A DNA stretch of 64,000 bases from assembly GCF_022761015.1 (NCBI RefSeq), contig NZ_JAKWJQ010000003.1, positions 1-64,000 on the forward strand, read 5' to 3'. Positions 25,870-33,566 of the stretch are shown here, piece after piece (within the stretch, counting starts at the first letter, position 1; every line of letters starts with the position of its first letter). The notes under the pieces were generated by a model. It saw only the letters and a program-made list of their open reading frames with translations. It had not been told where the DNA came from and made no database searches. This DNA comes from Humibacter sp. RRB41 (GTDB lineage Bacteria > Actinomycetota > Actinomycetes > Actinomycetales > Microbacteriaceae). Position numbers and translations under genes: made by a program.

Positions 25870-25975
25870 GGTGCTGGTGCTGGTGCTGGTGCTGGTATGC
25901 GGCACAGATGCAGATGCAGATGCAGGTGCGGATGCGGATGCGGATGCAGATGCGGACGCAGGTACAGGGTGCAGG
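25870..25975. repeat. Hexanucleotide repeat array
   Basis: Four perfect GGTGCT units (25870-25893) are followed by about ten GATGCA/GATGCG-type units up to about 25965. The array lies 3' of the exporter gene in non-coding DNA. It can be read as open frame on the plus strand only because a 6-base period never meets a stop. Confidence 0.85.
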
Positions 25976-26071
25976 GGCGGCGTGGTCGGGGGCAGGCTGA
26001 GCGCACGGGCCGGTTCCGAGGCGATCGCGGGTGTCCCGTGTGCTCCTCGACCTGCGATGACAGGAGGGCCG

Positions 26072-27394
26072 TCACCTCCGCCGCCGCTGCGACGCGATCG
26101 AGAGGATCGGCCCGCGACCTCGGCGCACGACCCGCGACGTGCTGCGCCAGGATGCCTGCAGCAGGTACTGTCCGGCGATCGCGCCGGCTGCCAGCGCGGC
26201 GGCGACAGCGGCGGCCACGAGCGCATCCAGCAAGCCTGCGACGGCGCCCGACGCGAGGTTCATCAACGCGTTGAACATCACCAGGCCGGGCAGCAGGGGA
26301 ACGAGGCCGGTGATGACGAGCGCGAGCACCGGCGTGCGGCTCCAGCGCGCGAGAATCGAGGCGAGCATCCCGACGACCACGGCGGCGATCGCCGACGACC
26401 ACACCGGCCCCAGCGAGAACGCCGTGCACGTCAGATAGAGGCCTTCGCCGATCGCGCCCAGCACGCACACCGCCCAGAGCGCGCGCCAGGGAAGCTGACA
26501 GGCGAGCGCGAAGCCGATCACGATCACGATCGCACCGACGACCGTGACGAAGACGGGACCTCCGCCCAGCACTCCGCCGGAGATGACGTCGATGGAGAGC
26601 CCGAACCAGGTGAACAGCACCGACGCGCCGAGCACGCTCGCGGCGATGCCGATCGTGACCACCACGGCTTCCGTCAGCCGTGCCAGGCCCGTGAGGTAGA
26701 AGCCCGACAGGATGTCTTGCACCCCGCCGAAGATGAGGCTGCCGGCGAGCAGCACGATGATCGTCGCGATCACGACGAGCCGTGCGGACTCGTGGGGGTC
26801 GACCAGGTGCACCAGCACGGCGGCGACCGGTCCGATCAGGCCCCCGACGATGCTGGTGAAGAAGACGGGCGCTCGTCGCGCGGCCATCGCCGACGTGATG
26901 CTCTCGAGCACGAAGGCCGCGACAAACGCGACCGCGGCGATCACGAGGTCGCCGCCGAGAAGCAGCGCGGCGCCCGCACCGATCAGACTCCAGCCGATGC
27001 GCAGCACCTGCCGCGACGCGGGCTTGCGCGAGGTGATGCGCGCGAGCCTGCGCCGTGCGGTGGCGAGGTCGACGCGTTCGTCCGTGATGTCGGCGAAGAG
27101 TGCGGATGCCGCCGTCAGCTTCGAGAAGTCCATGTTGCGCGCGGCGATGGTGCGGCGCCGCGCGACCGACTCGTAGGTGCTCGGATTCGTCCAGGTGAGG
27201 CTCAGTGCCGTGTGCGTGACATCCGAATCCACGTTACGCACACCGTAGACGCGCGCGATCGCGGTCATCGCGGTCGTGGCGTCCGCCGCGCCCGCGCCTG
27301 ACGCGAAGAGCACCTCAGCGAGCCGGATCGCGAGATCGAGCACGACGCGAATACGCCCAGGTGCATCCAGCTGCTCTTCCGCGGGCCTCGCCAT
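26072..27394 (-). CDS. thrE: Threonine/serine exporter family protein
   Basis: A 440-residue membrane protein of the ThrE family. An N-terminal soluble domain of about 130 residues with the conserved LFASGAGAADATTAM and GVRNVDSDVTHTALSLTW stretches precedes about ten membrane segments in two halves (ThrE_1 and ThrE_2). Corynebacterium ThrE exports threonine and serine. AGAGGAG lies just upstream of the ATG. It is alone on the minus strand, divergent from a broken SET-gene fragment. Confidence 0.92.
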   Translation of the reverse strand: MARPAEEQLDAPGRIRVVLDLAIRLAEVLFASGAGAADATTAMTAIARVYGVRNVDSDVTHTALSLTWTNPSTYESVARRRTIAARNMDFSKLTAASALFADITDERVDLATARRRLARITSRKPASRQVLRIGWSLIGAGAALLLGGDLVIAAVAFVAAFVLESITSAMAARRAPVFFTSIVGGLIGPVAAVLVHLVDPHESARLVVIATIIVLLAGSLIFGGVQDILSGFYLTGLARLTEAVVVTIGIAASVLGASVLFTWFGLSIDVISGGVLGGGPVFVTVVGAIVIVIGFALACQLPWRALWAVCVLGAIGEGLYLTCTAFSLGPVWSSAIAAVVVGMLASILARWSRTPVLALVITGLVPLLPGLVMFNALMNLASGAVAGLLDALVAAAVAAALAAGAIAGQYLLQASWRSTSRVVRRGRGPILSIASQRRRR

Positions 27395-27474
27395 CGGATC
27401 TCCTCTCGCGCGGCGCGTACGCCGATGGATGCGACCCTACGCGTCACCTGATCGCGTGGCGTACCGTGGCCGAC

Positions 27475-27549
27475 ATGTCTGCCGAGCCGACGGCATCCGC
27501 CGCTCCCGTCGCATCCTGGATCACGCCGTCGCCGGCATCCGTGTCGTAA
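27475..27549 (+). pseudogene. 5' fragment of a SET-domain gene (first relic)
   Basis: A 24-codon remnant reads ATG to a TAA. It contains APVASWITP, matching APIASWITP at the N terminus of the intact SET gene at 28505. Its upstream bases GGCGTACCGT, seven bases before the ATG, match the leaderless promoter of the intact gene (GGCGTACCGT plus seven bases). The similarity stops after the WITP codons. It is therefore a promoter plus the first codons of a third copy. Confidence 0.65.
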
Positions 27550-27665
27550 CGCATGAGTTCACTAGTGCGATGCGGTGAGTCGCACGGTGGACGGGCGAGC
27601 AGCCGTCAGAGGTACCTGTCACACTTCGAGGTACGCCGTATTGACTCGACCCGGAGCACCCATCC

Positions 27666-28349
27666 ATGGCTGATCGCGTTCCGACCGCCCGTGTTTACAT
27701 CGATGGGTTCAACTTGTACCGACGCTGCCTGTCGTCACACCCCGATCTGAAATGGCTTGACCTGTGGGCACTGTGTCAGAGGCTTTTGCCGGATTTCGAG
27801 CTCCAGCACGTCGACTACTTCACGGCGCAACTGCGCCCGGGCATTCAGTTCGACCCGCGGACGCCTGTGCGGCAGCAGATGTACCTGCGCGCGCTACGAA
27901 CGCTAGGCGAGGAGCGCCTGTCCATCCACTTCGGCTCGTTCCGGAACGATCGACGGAACATGCCGATCCACCCTGTGCGTGTGGACCCGAAGACAGGCAA
28001 GTGGGCGACGACGACGGTCAAGAAGCTCGAGGAGAAGGGATCCGACGTCAACCTTGCCTCGCGCATGGTCGCGGACTCGATCCTCGGCCGCGCAGACATC
28101 GTCGTCATGCTGTCGAACGACTCGGACCTCGCTGGCCCGATCCGGATGCTCAAGGAAGAGCTCGGCAAATCAACGGGCATCATCTTTCCCATGCCATCGT
28201 CGCGTGGAGCCAAGGAACTGGTGCACACCACCCCGGACTTCGTGACGCACGTCAAACTCGACGCGTTGCGCGCGTGTCAGTTCGATGACCAGCTTGTCGA
28301 CTCTGAAGGGCGCATCTTCCACCGGCCAGATGCGTGGAAACTCCACTGA
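27666..28349 (+). CDS. NYN-domain (LabA/DUF88-type) nuclease-like protein
   Basis: A 227-residue protein with the PIN-like NYN fold: VYIDGFNLY at 10-18 (first acidic residue), EKGSDVNLASRMVADSI near 120-136 and VVMLSNDSDLAGPIRML near 142-158. These give the acidic cluster expected for a metal-dependent ribonuclease. Pro-rich HTTPDF follows near the end. NYN proteins of this clade are scattered in islands; the target RNA is unknown. CGGAGC lies 11 bases before the ATG. It sits between the SET relic and the intact SET gene and is closed by a strong terminator. Confidence 0.87.
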   Translation: MADRVPTARVYIDGFNLYRRCLSSHPDLKWLDLWALCQRLLPDFELQHVDYFTAQLRPGIQFDPRTPVRQQMYLRALRTLGEERLSIHFGSFRNDRRNMPIHPVRVDPKTGKWATTTVKKLEEKGSDVNLASRMVADSILGRADIVVMLSNDSDLAGPIRMLKEELGKSTGIIFPMPSSRGAKELVHTTPDFVTHVKLDALRACQFDDQLVDSEGRIFHRPDAWKLH

Positions 28350-28366
28350 CATCAGCCCGAAATTCC

Positions 28367-28392
28367 GAAGGCCCCAGTTGCCTGGGGCCTTC
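28367..28392 (+). terminator. Hairpin after the NYN gene
   Basis: GAAGGCCCCAG (28367-28377) pairs perfectly with CTGGGGCCTTC (28382-28392) over a TTGC loop, 18 bases past the stop codon, followed by TAACC. Confidence 0.85.
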
Positions 28393-28491
28393 TAACCGGT
28401 AACCGAAGTATCCGGGGGTGTAGTTCGATTGTCTCATAGACGGCACCCTTTACGGACACTTTTCGTGAACGCGGTCGGGCTCTGCCTGGCG

Positions 28492-28497
28492 TACCGT
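28492..28497 (+). promoter_or_regulatory. Leaderless -10 box of the SET gene
   Basis: TACCGT ends seven bases before the ATG at 28505; no ribosome site is present. The same block stands before the relic at 27475. Confidence 0.5.
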
Positions 28498-28504
28498 AAC
28501 CCGC

Positions 28505-29020
28505 ATGCGCACCGCCCCCATCGCATCCTGGATCACCCCGAAGGCGCGCAAAGGCACGCCCAGCACCATCGCGGGCCGCGGGCTCTTCGCGACCGAGGAC
28601 ATCGCGTCCGGCGAGGTGGTCGCGGTCAAGGGCGGACACATCGTCACCACCGATGAGCTGCGCGCACTGCCGGAGAAGCTGCAGAACTCGGACATCCAGA
28701 TCGCCGACCACCTGCACCTCGTCGCTCTGACCGAGACGGAGTACGAGCCGGTCATGCTGTTCATCAACCACTCCTGCGCGCCGAACGTCGGGGTCGCCGG
28801 CAACGTCGTGCTCGTCGCGATGCGCGACATCTCCGCGGGGGCGGAGCTCACCACCGACTACGCGCTCTTCGACGACTACGACGGGTCGATGGAATGCCAC
28901 TGCGGCACGGATGCCTGCCGGCACGTCATCGACGGTCGGGACTGGATGCTCGCCGAGCTGCAGGAGCGCTACCGCGGGTGGTTCTCGACGTATCTGCAGC
29001 GGCGGATCGGCGGAGCTTGA
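28505..29020 (+). CDS. SET-domain protein-lysine methyltransferase-like protein (intact copy)
   Basis: A 171-residue SET protein. It begins with a short lead (APIASWITPKA), then GRGLFATEDIASGEVV (first SET strands), the SAM/catalytic motif INHSCAPNV at about residues 89-97, ELTTDYALFDD, and a post-SET-like Cys cluster (CHCGTDACR) that may bind zinc with the SET cysteine. It should methylate a lysine on an unknown protein. A deleted copy lies at 30460-30771 and a 5' relic at 27475-27549, so this gene marks a site of repeated rearrangement. Confidence 0.88.
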   Translation: MRTAPIASWITPKARKGTPSTIAGRGLFATEDIASGEVVAVKGGHIVTTDELRALPEKLQNSDIQIADHLHLVALTETEYEPVMLFINHSCAPNVGVAGNVVLVAMRDISAGAELTTDYALFDDYDGSMECHCGTDACRHVIDGRDWMLAELQERYRGWFSTYLQRRIGGA

Positions 29021-29071
29021 TCATCTCGGCGGCGCACTCTTGCTCGTTGAACCTTGCCGGCCAGGCAAGAA

Positions 29072-30325
29072 TTAAGGTGCAAGCGCGGTGATCGGCACGA
29101 CGTGGACACCGTCGCTGCGAAGCCCGGCACTGCCGGTTGCGGTGACAACTACGAGTGCTGCCGGCTCACCCTGGTGCACAGTGTCTACGCGCCCCTTGAA
29201 CTTGAGGAGGTTCGCCGCTGCATTGTCGATATCGCTTTGGCTCATCTTGATTTCGACCGCAGCCCAGCGCCCATCGGAAAGGGTGAGAATCGCGTCGACC
29301 TCATTGCCTGCCTCATCGCGCCACGTGTCGACGCGCCCACCGAGCGCCTGGGCGTAGATGCGTAGGTCGCGGACGACGAGCGCCTCGAAGTAGAACCCCG
29401 CGGCATTGAGGTCGCGAAGCAGATCGCTGCTGCCAACGTGGAGTGCGGCCGTGCCGATTGAGGGATCGACGAAGTAGCGCGTCGCCGTTGTCCGCAGTCG
29501 AGACCTCGACCGCATATGGGGCTGCCATGCTTCTGAATCGTCGAGCAAGCGAAGCCGATCGAGCGCATCCAGATGGCTGTAGATCGTGTCGGACGCGATC
29601 GACCCCCTGTCGCCTCCGGCATCGGCGGCGACAGTGCGGGTGGCAGGGCTTTGTGCGACGAAGCGGCCGAGCGATGCTAAGACCCGCTGAAGGGTCCGAG
29701 GATCGCGGCGCCCGACGAATGTTGGGATGTCCACTTCGACGATCTGGCGCAGATAGTCCTCAATCCAGCGCCGAGCTTCGTTTTCATCGGCATCAAGCAG
29801 GGCAGGCCATCCCCCGATGACGACGCGCTGCATCAGGTCGGGGACAGTCAGGCCGTTGTCCTTGCCGAGTTGCTTTGTGCCATCCAGTAGTGCGGTCAGC
29901 GAGACCTCGCCGGTGGAGTGTCCCGACTCGAACAAGCTCATCGGTCGCATCCGCAGCGTTCCGATTCGGCCTGCTCCGGAGTGGCGATTAACGTCCTGCC
30001 GCGGGGTCGCTGATCCGGTCAGCAGATACAGACCACGACCACGATCCGAGTCGTCAACTGCACGCCGGACTCGGTTCCACAGCTCAGGGTCGACCTGCCA
30101 CTCGTCAAAGAGGATCGGCGTGGGTCGGTCGAAGAGATACGCCGGGTTAAGTTCAATCGACGCTCGCGCGGTGGCGTCCCGATCCATGTCGAACACTGTT
30201 GTGGCGACTCGCGAAGCGGTCGCCGTCTTCCCACATGCCTTCGGCCCTTCGATAAGGACGGCGCCGACAGTGCGCATCTTGGCTGCAAGTTCGACGTCCG
30301 CAACACGGGCTCGGTAGTCCTTCAC
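29072..30325 (-). CDS. AAA+ ATPase with DUF4143 domain (second copy)
   Basis: A 417-residue protein with Walker A GPKACGKT at 27-34, Walker B Asp74-Glu75 (ILFDEW), a sensor-like LLTGSATP, and a C-terminal DUF4143 region with NEVDAIL and VEIKMS, the PD-(D/E)XK-like pattern. I chose the GTG at 30325: TATGGT lies exactly six bases upstream, matching the spacing in the first DUF4143 gene, and the protein then starts at the same distance from Walker A (residue 27) as that one. Three 23-bp repeats stand upstream. It lies between two copies of the SET gene. Confidence 0.88.
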   Translation of the reverse strand: MKDYRARVADVELAAKMRTVGAVLIEGPKACGKTATASRVATTVFDMDRDATARASIELNPAYLFDRPTPILFDEWQVDPELWNRVRRAVDDSDRGRGLYLLTGSATPRQDVNRHSGAGRIGTLRMRPMSLFESGHSTGEVSLTALLDGTKQLGKDNGLTVPDLMQRVVIGGWPALLDADENEARRWIEDYLRQIVEVDIPTFVGRRDPRTLQRVLASLGRFVAQSPATRTVAADAGGDRGSIASDTIYSHLDALDRLRLLDDSEAWQPHMRSRSRLRTTATRYFVDPSIGTAALHVGSSDLLRDLNAAGFYFEALVVRDLRIYAQALGGRVDTWRDEAGNEVDAILTLSDGRWAAVEIKMSQSDIDNAAANLLKFKGRVDTVHQGEPAALVVVTATGSAGLRSDGVHVVPITALAP

Positions 30326-30331
30326 ACCCTG

Positions 30332-30337
30332 ACCATA
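30332..30337 (-). promoter_or_regulatory. Leaderless -10 box of the second DUF4143 gene
   Basis: On the minus strand TATGGT is followed by six bases and then the GTG at 30325. No ribosome site is needed for this arrangement. Confidence 0.5.
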
Positions 30338-30416
30338 CACTTTGCGGGCCTTGCAATGGACGGATTGCGAAGAATTGGCTGGACGAATTGCGAGCATCGG
30401 AGTGGACGTATTGCGA
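30334..30416 (-). repeat. Three or four 23-bp direct repeats upstream of the second DUF4143 gene
   Basis: Units begin at 30357, 30380 and 30403 on the plus strand, exactly 23 bp apart; read toward the gene each is TCGCAATNCGTCCA plus nine variable bases. A weaker unit in the same phase covers 30334-30347. The core resembles that of the 22-bp repeats before the first DUF4143 gene (GCGAATCCGTGA against CGCAATCCGTCC). Confidence 0.8.
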
Positions 30417-30459
30417 ACTCTCGACGGGGCGTTGCATCGACTGCGCATCCTGTGGGGGC

Positions 30460-30771
30460 GTCGCCGTCAAGGGTGGCCACGTCGTCACCACGGATGAGCT
30501 GCATGCGTTGCCGCAGAAGCTGCAGAACTCGGACGTCCAGATCGCTGACCGCCTGCACCTCGTCGCGATGCGCGACGTCGTCGCGGGCGAGGAACTCACC
30601 ACCGACTACACGCTCTTCGACGACTACGGCGGGTCGATGGAATGCCACTGCGACACGGATGCCTGCCGGCACGTCATCGACGGCCGCGATTGGATGCTTC
30701 CCGAACTGCAGGAGCGCTACCGCGGGTGGTTCTCCACGTATCTGCAGCGGCGGATCGACGGGCTCGGGTGA
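30460..30771 (+). pseudogene. SET-domain gene, second copy, 5'-truncated with internal deletion
   Basis: From VAVKGGHVVTTDEL to RRIDGL this frame matches the intact SET gene closely. The first 41 codons are missing. A further 31 codons including the NHSC catalytic motif are missing at the point where, in the intact gene, CTCGTCGC occurs twice 93 bp apart (28718 and 28811); here it occurs once (30559). An in-frame slip or recombination between those repeats explains it. An open frame runs upstream through the 23-bp repeats but has no plausible start. The product would be catalytically dead. Confidence 0.85.
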
Positions 30772-30827
30772 GATTCGAGCGGTCGGCCTTCGACCGCTCA
30801 GCGCCGGTTCGTTTCACTCCTTGCGCG

Positions 30828-31187
30828 TTACCGCCCGACGTTCCGCTGGATGTATGCGACTGTCCGCTCCGTGTTGAACCCGAGCCGAGCCATGGCCTCG
30901 AGATACTCGCTGGTGAGCGCCGAGGCCCGCCGGTGGGTTTCGTTACCGGCGAGATCCTCCGCGACAGTCGTGCCGTTCCTGCCCTGGGTCTGCAGATATC
31001 CGGATGCCTCGAGCTCCTTGTACACGCGGGCGACGGTGTTCGGCGCAAGGTCGAGCTGCACGGCGAGCTGCCTGACCGACGGCAGCTTGTCGCCGGGGGC
31101 AAGTTCACCCGCGGTGATCTGCTCGATGAACTGGTCGCGCAGTTGCTCGTAAAGGGGAACAGGAAGTGCTGGGTCGATGGTCAGCAT
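30828..31187 (-). CDS. GntR-family regulator, YtrA subfamily
   Basis: A 119-residue repressor. The winged helix covers VPLYEQLRDQFIEQITAGEL to YLQTQGRNGTTVAEDL, with the recognition helix SVRQLAVQLDLAPNTVARVYKELEA. The short C-terminal tail (about 40 residues) is typical of YtrA members, which usually control ABC transporter genes. No transporter lies next to it here. CATGCT stands seven bases before the ATG at 31187, so the mRNA may be leaderless. Confidence 0.88.
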   Translation of the reverse strand: MLTIDPALPVPLYEQLRDQFIEQITAGELAPGDKLPSVRQLAVQLDLAPNTVARVYKELEASGYLQTQGRNGTTVAEDLAGNETHRRASALTSEYLEAMARLGFNTERTVAYIQRNVGR

Positions 31188-31267
31188 GCACGCCAGCATG
31201 CCACGCGTCGAGGGGGTGTCGTGGGGGATCGCGCCACCAGGCGGACTGCCTGGGCCAAGATCGAATC

Positions 31268-31684
31268 ATGCACGTGCCAACTGTCGAAGTCGTCGCGGCC
31301 GTCATCACGCGCGGAGACGGCGTGCTCGCCTGCCGGCGCAATGCCGATCGCGAGGCGGGCGGGCTGTGGGAGTTCCCGGGCGGCAAGGTCGAAGTGGGGG
31401 AGTCGGCGGCGGATGCTCTCGCGCGGGAGATCCGCGAGGAGCTCGGCGTGGGCATCCGTGTCGGAGGGCTGCTGCATCGCGGCGTCACTCCGATGAACGG
31501 CAGGCTCGTCGACCTCGCCTGCTACTGGGCGACGCTGACGGATGCCGCGCCCTCCTCGAGCACGGATCATGACGACATCCGCTGGTTCGGTCGCGACGAG
31601 CTGCGCGATGTGGAGTGGCCGGAACCGGATCGGGCGGCGGTGGCATTGCTGGCGGATGGCGCAGAGTCGGGCGACGGCGTGTGA
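31268..31684 (+). CDS. Nudix hydrolase, MutT/8-oxo-dGTPase-like
   Basis: A 138-residue Nudix protein. The signature is complete: GGKVEVGESAADALAREIREELGV shows G-x5-E-x7-REUxEExGU, with the metal-binding glutamates in REIREELG. EFPGGK before it and WxxxDDIRWFGRDEL after it match (deoxy)nucleoside triphosphate pyrophosphohydrolases that clean oxidised nucleotides. It is divergent from the GntR gene with 80 bases between. No clear ribosome site precedes the ATG. Confidence 0.88.
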   Translation: MHVPTVEVVAAVITRGDGVLACRRNADREAGGLWEFPGGKVEVGESAADALAREIREELGVGIRVGGLLHRGVTPMNGRLVDLACYWATLTDAAPSSSTDHDDIRWFGRDELRDVEWPEPDRAAVALLADGAESGDGV

Positions 31685-31782
31685 CGGCGCCCCTCGACTC
31701 GCTGCGCTCGCTCAGGGAGCTGAGCCGCCATGGGTAGTTGTCCCCATGTCGGGTGACACCTCTGTCTCCCTACGCTGTCGGC

Positions 31783-32901
31783 ATGGGTGGGGAACGGATG
31801 CCGCGAAAGCGCGGCTTGCGCGCGAGGGTCGGGGGAGTAGGCATCCTGATTCAGGGTGCCGCGCTGCTGGTCGGAGCGATATGCGGTTTCGCGACCGTTG
31901 CTCCGGCGGCGGCTGCGCCGGTACACCAGGCGACCGGGCGGAGTAGCGGGCCGAACGGTGTGCCGATCGCGGCGACGTTCACGTACCACGCGGCCCAGGA
32001 TTCGAGCCAGGGAGTCATCCACGGCGCGATCAACGCGGTGGTGCGCATCCCAGGGGGAACGGCCGTGTATTACAGCCTCGGCGGAAGCGCCGATTCGTAC
32101 GCGTCGGCGATGCCGACGGTCGGTCTGAATACCCCGTACAACGCGTTCGATGCGTGGTCTATCGGAGTCATCGATCCCCAGGGCATGAAGTACTACTTGC
32201 CGTTGGTGAAGTCGGACAGCCATTGCCTGTGCAGCAAGACTGCCGACATCGGCGATGTGCCCGGCCCTAAGACTCCGCTCGTCGGGTATGCGGTGCTGCC
32301 GCCGCTGCCCGCGAAGCTGAAGACCGTCACGGTCATGTTCGGATTCGGGAACGTGCTCACGGACATCCCGGTCACGAAGCAACTGCCTCGCCCGACGGCG
32401 ACGTCGACGCCCGTGAAGCTCGGGTCAGGCTGGCCGGCGCTTCCCTCGAAGTCGACGATCGCCGCGTCGGATACGTCCCTGTCCATTCGCCCGATGGCGA
32501 AGAACACGGCGAACCCTCAAGCGGCCACGAAGAACACCGGCAAGACGACGTCGGTCGCGCTGAACTCGAGCGTGCTGTTCGCGTTCGATCAGGCGACGCT
32601 CACGTCAGCGGCGAACGGCGTGCTCGCGGGCGTCGCCGACAAGATCTCGAAGTCCGGCACCGGATCGGTCGCGATCGTGGGCTACACCGACGACGTGGGC
32701 GACGACTCCTACAACCAGACGCTGTCCGTGCAACGGGCACAGGCGGTGCAGGCGGCGCTCGAGAAGCTGGTCACCGCCTCGGGAGTGACCTTTCAGGCAT
32801 CCGGCATGGGCGAGCAGCACCCGATTGCCGACAACAGCACGGATGCCGGCCGCGCGCTCAACCGCTGCGTGACAGTCACGTTCACCGAGGGAGGCAACTG
32901 A
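31783..32901 (+). CDS. Exported OmpA/MotB-domain protein
   Basis: A 372-residue protein with a signal peptide or N-terminal anchor (GILIQGAALLVGAICGFATVAPAAAAP). A beta-rich domain of about 150 residues contains YYLPL...HCLCSKT and YAVLPPLPAKLKTVTVMF. The C-terminal OmpA domain (VLFAFDQATLTSAANGVL, VGYTDDVGDDSYNQTLSVQRAQAV) binds peptidoglycan in other proteins. TACGCT stands six bases before the ATG at 31783, a leaderless layout. Its stop overlaps the start of the next gene by one base (TGATG). Confidence 0.8.
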   Translation: MGGERMPRKRGLRARVGGVGILIQGAALLVGAICGFATVAPAAAAPVHQATGRSSGPNGVPIAATFTYHAAQDSSQGVIHGAINAVVRIPGGTAVYYSLGGSADSYASAMPTVGLNTPYNAFDAWSIGVIDPQGMKYYLPLVKSDSHCLCSKTADIGDVPGPKTPLVGYAVLPPLPAKLKTVTVMFGFGNVLTDIPVTKQLPRPTATSTPVKLGSGWPALPSKSTIAASDTSLSIRPMAKNTANPQAATKNTGKTTSVALNSSVLFAFDQATLTSAANGVLAGVADKISKSGTGSVAIVGYTDDVGDDSYNQTLSVQRAQAVQAALEKLVTASGVTFQASGMGEQHPIADNSTDAGRALNRCVTVTFTEGGN

Positions 32902-33503
32902 TGCGCCGACACAGGATGCTCGTGCTCGCGTCGGCCGCAACGGTAGCTGCGCTCGCTCTGTGCGGTTGCACGGCGGCTTCGCCTTCGTCCACGGGCACGC
33001 CGACGGCAGCCGCCGACTCCGAGCTGTCGTCGAAAGAGGCCGCAGCGAAGGTGATGGCGACGCCGAAGCCGCTGCCCGTGCTGGCGACGGCGAAGGGGAC
33101 CTTGGAAGCCAACGGCACCGCGTCGCCCGTCGTCGCTGAAGTACTGCGCATTCACGCGACCGCGACGTCCACCGTCGTGACCTGGCGACTGAAGAGCGCG
33201 TCCGACGCGAAGGTGCGCACGGCGTCGTTCCAGCTCGCGTACCCGCCGCTGATGGACACCCGACTGCTCGGCATCGTGGATGCCGCGACGCACACCACGT
33301 ACCGTCCGTACACCTACGTTCCGGCGCAGGGCAACGGCGACGACCTCGCGTGCGCGTGCAGCACGCTCCCCGACTACGTCGACGCGACCGGTGAGGTGAT
33401 GTATGGGGTCGTGCCGCCGCTGCCGGCATCCGTCACGAAAGCGGACGTCACGCTGCCGGGGTTCTCGACCGTGACCGTTGCAGTTGATCGGAGTGCGCAC
33501 TAG
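32901..33503 (+). CDS. Lipoprotein paired with the OmpA-like protein
   Basis: A 200-residue lipoprotein with lipobox LCGC (Cys23). After a Ser/Thr/Ala linker its single domain mirrors the first domain of the preceding protein: TTYRPYTYVPAQ...LACACSTLPDY against KYYLPLVKSDSHCLCSKTADI, and MYGVVPPLPASVTKADVTLPGF against GYAVLPPLPAKLKTVTVMFGF. The two were probably duplicated and act together in the envelope. The family is unnamed to me. Overlapping start and stop codons suggest coupled translation. Confidence 0.78.
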   Translation: MRRHRMLVLASAATVAALALCGCTAASPSSTGTPTAAADSELSSKEAAAKVMATPKPLPVLATAKGTLEANGTASPVVAEVLRIHATATSTVVTWRLKSASDAKVRTASFQLAYPPLMDTRLLGIVDAATHTTYRPYTYVPAQGNGDDLACACSTLPDYVDATGEVMYGVVPPLPASVTKADVTLPGFSTVTVAVDRSAH

Positions 33504-33566
33504 AGGCGCTCGCTCAGGGAGCTGGGGCGGGTGTGGCAGTGTGATCGCTCAGGCATGATCGAACCC

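Noticed and set aside
25871-27301. 476-codon plus-strand frame beginning in the hexamer array
   Set aside because: It is antisense to the ThrE exporter, whose membrane segments are clear; the frame stays open only because the hexamers contain no stop.
30388-30771. Intact second SET methyltransferase
   Set aside because: The frame runs through the iterons at its 5' side, lacks the first SET strands and the NHSC motif; it is a broken copy.
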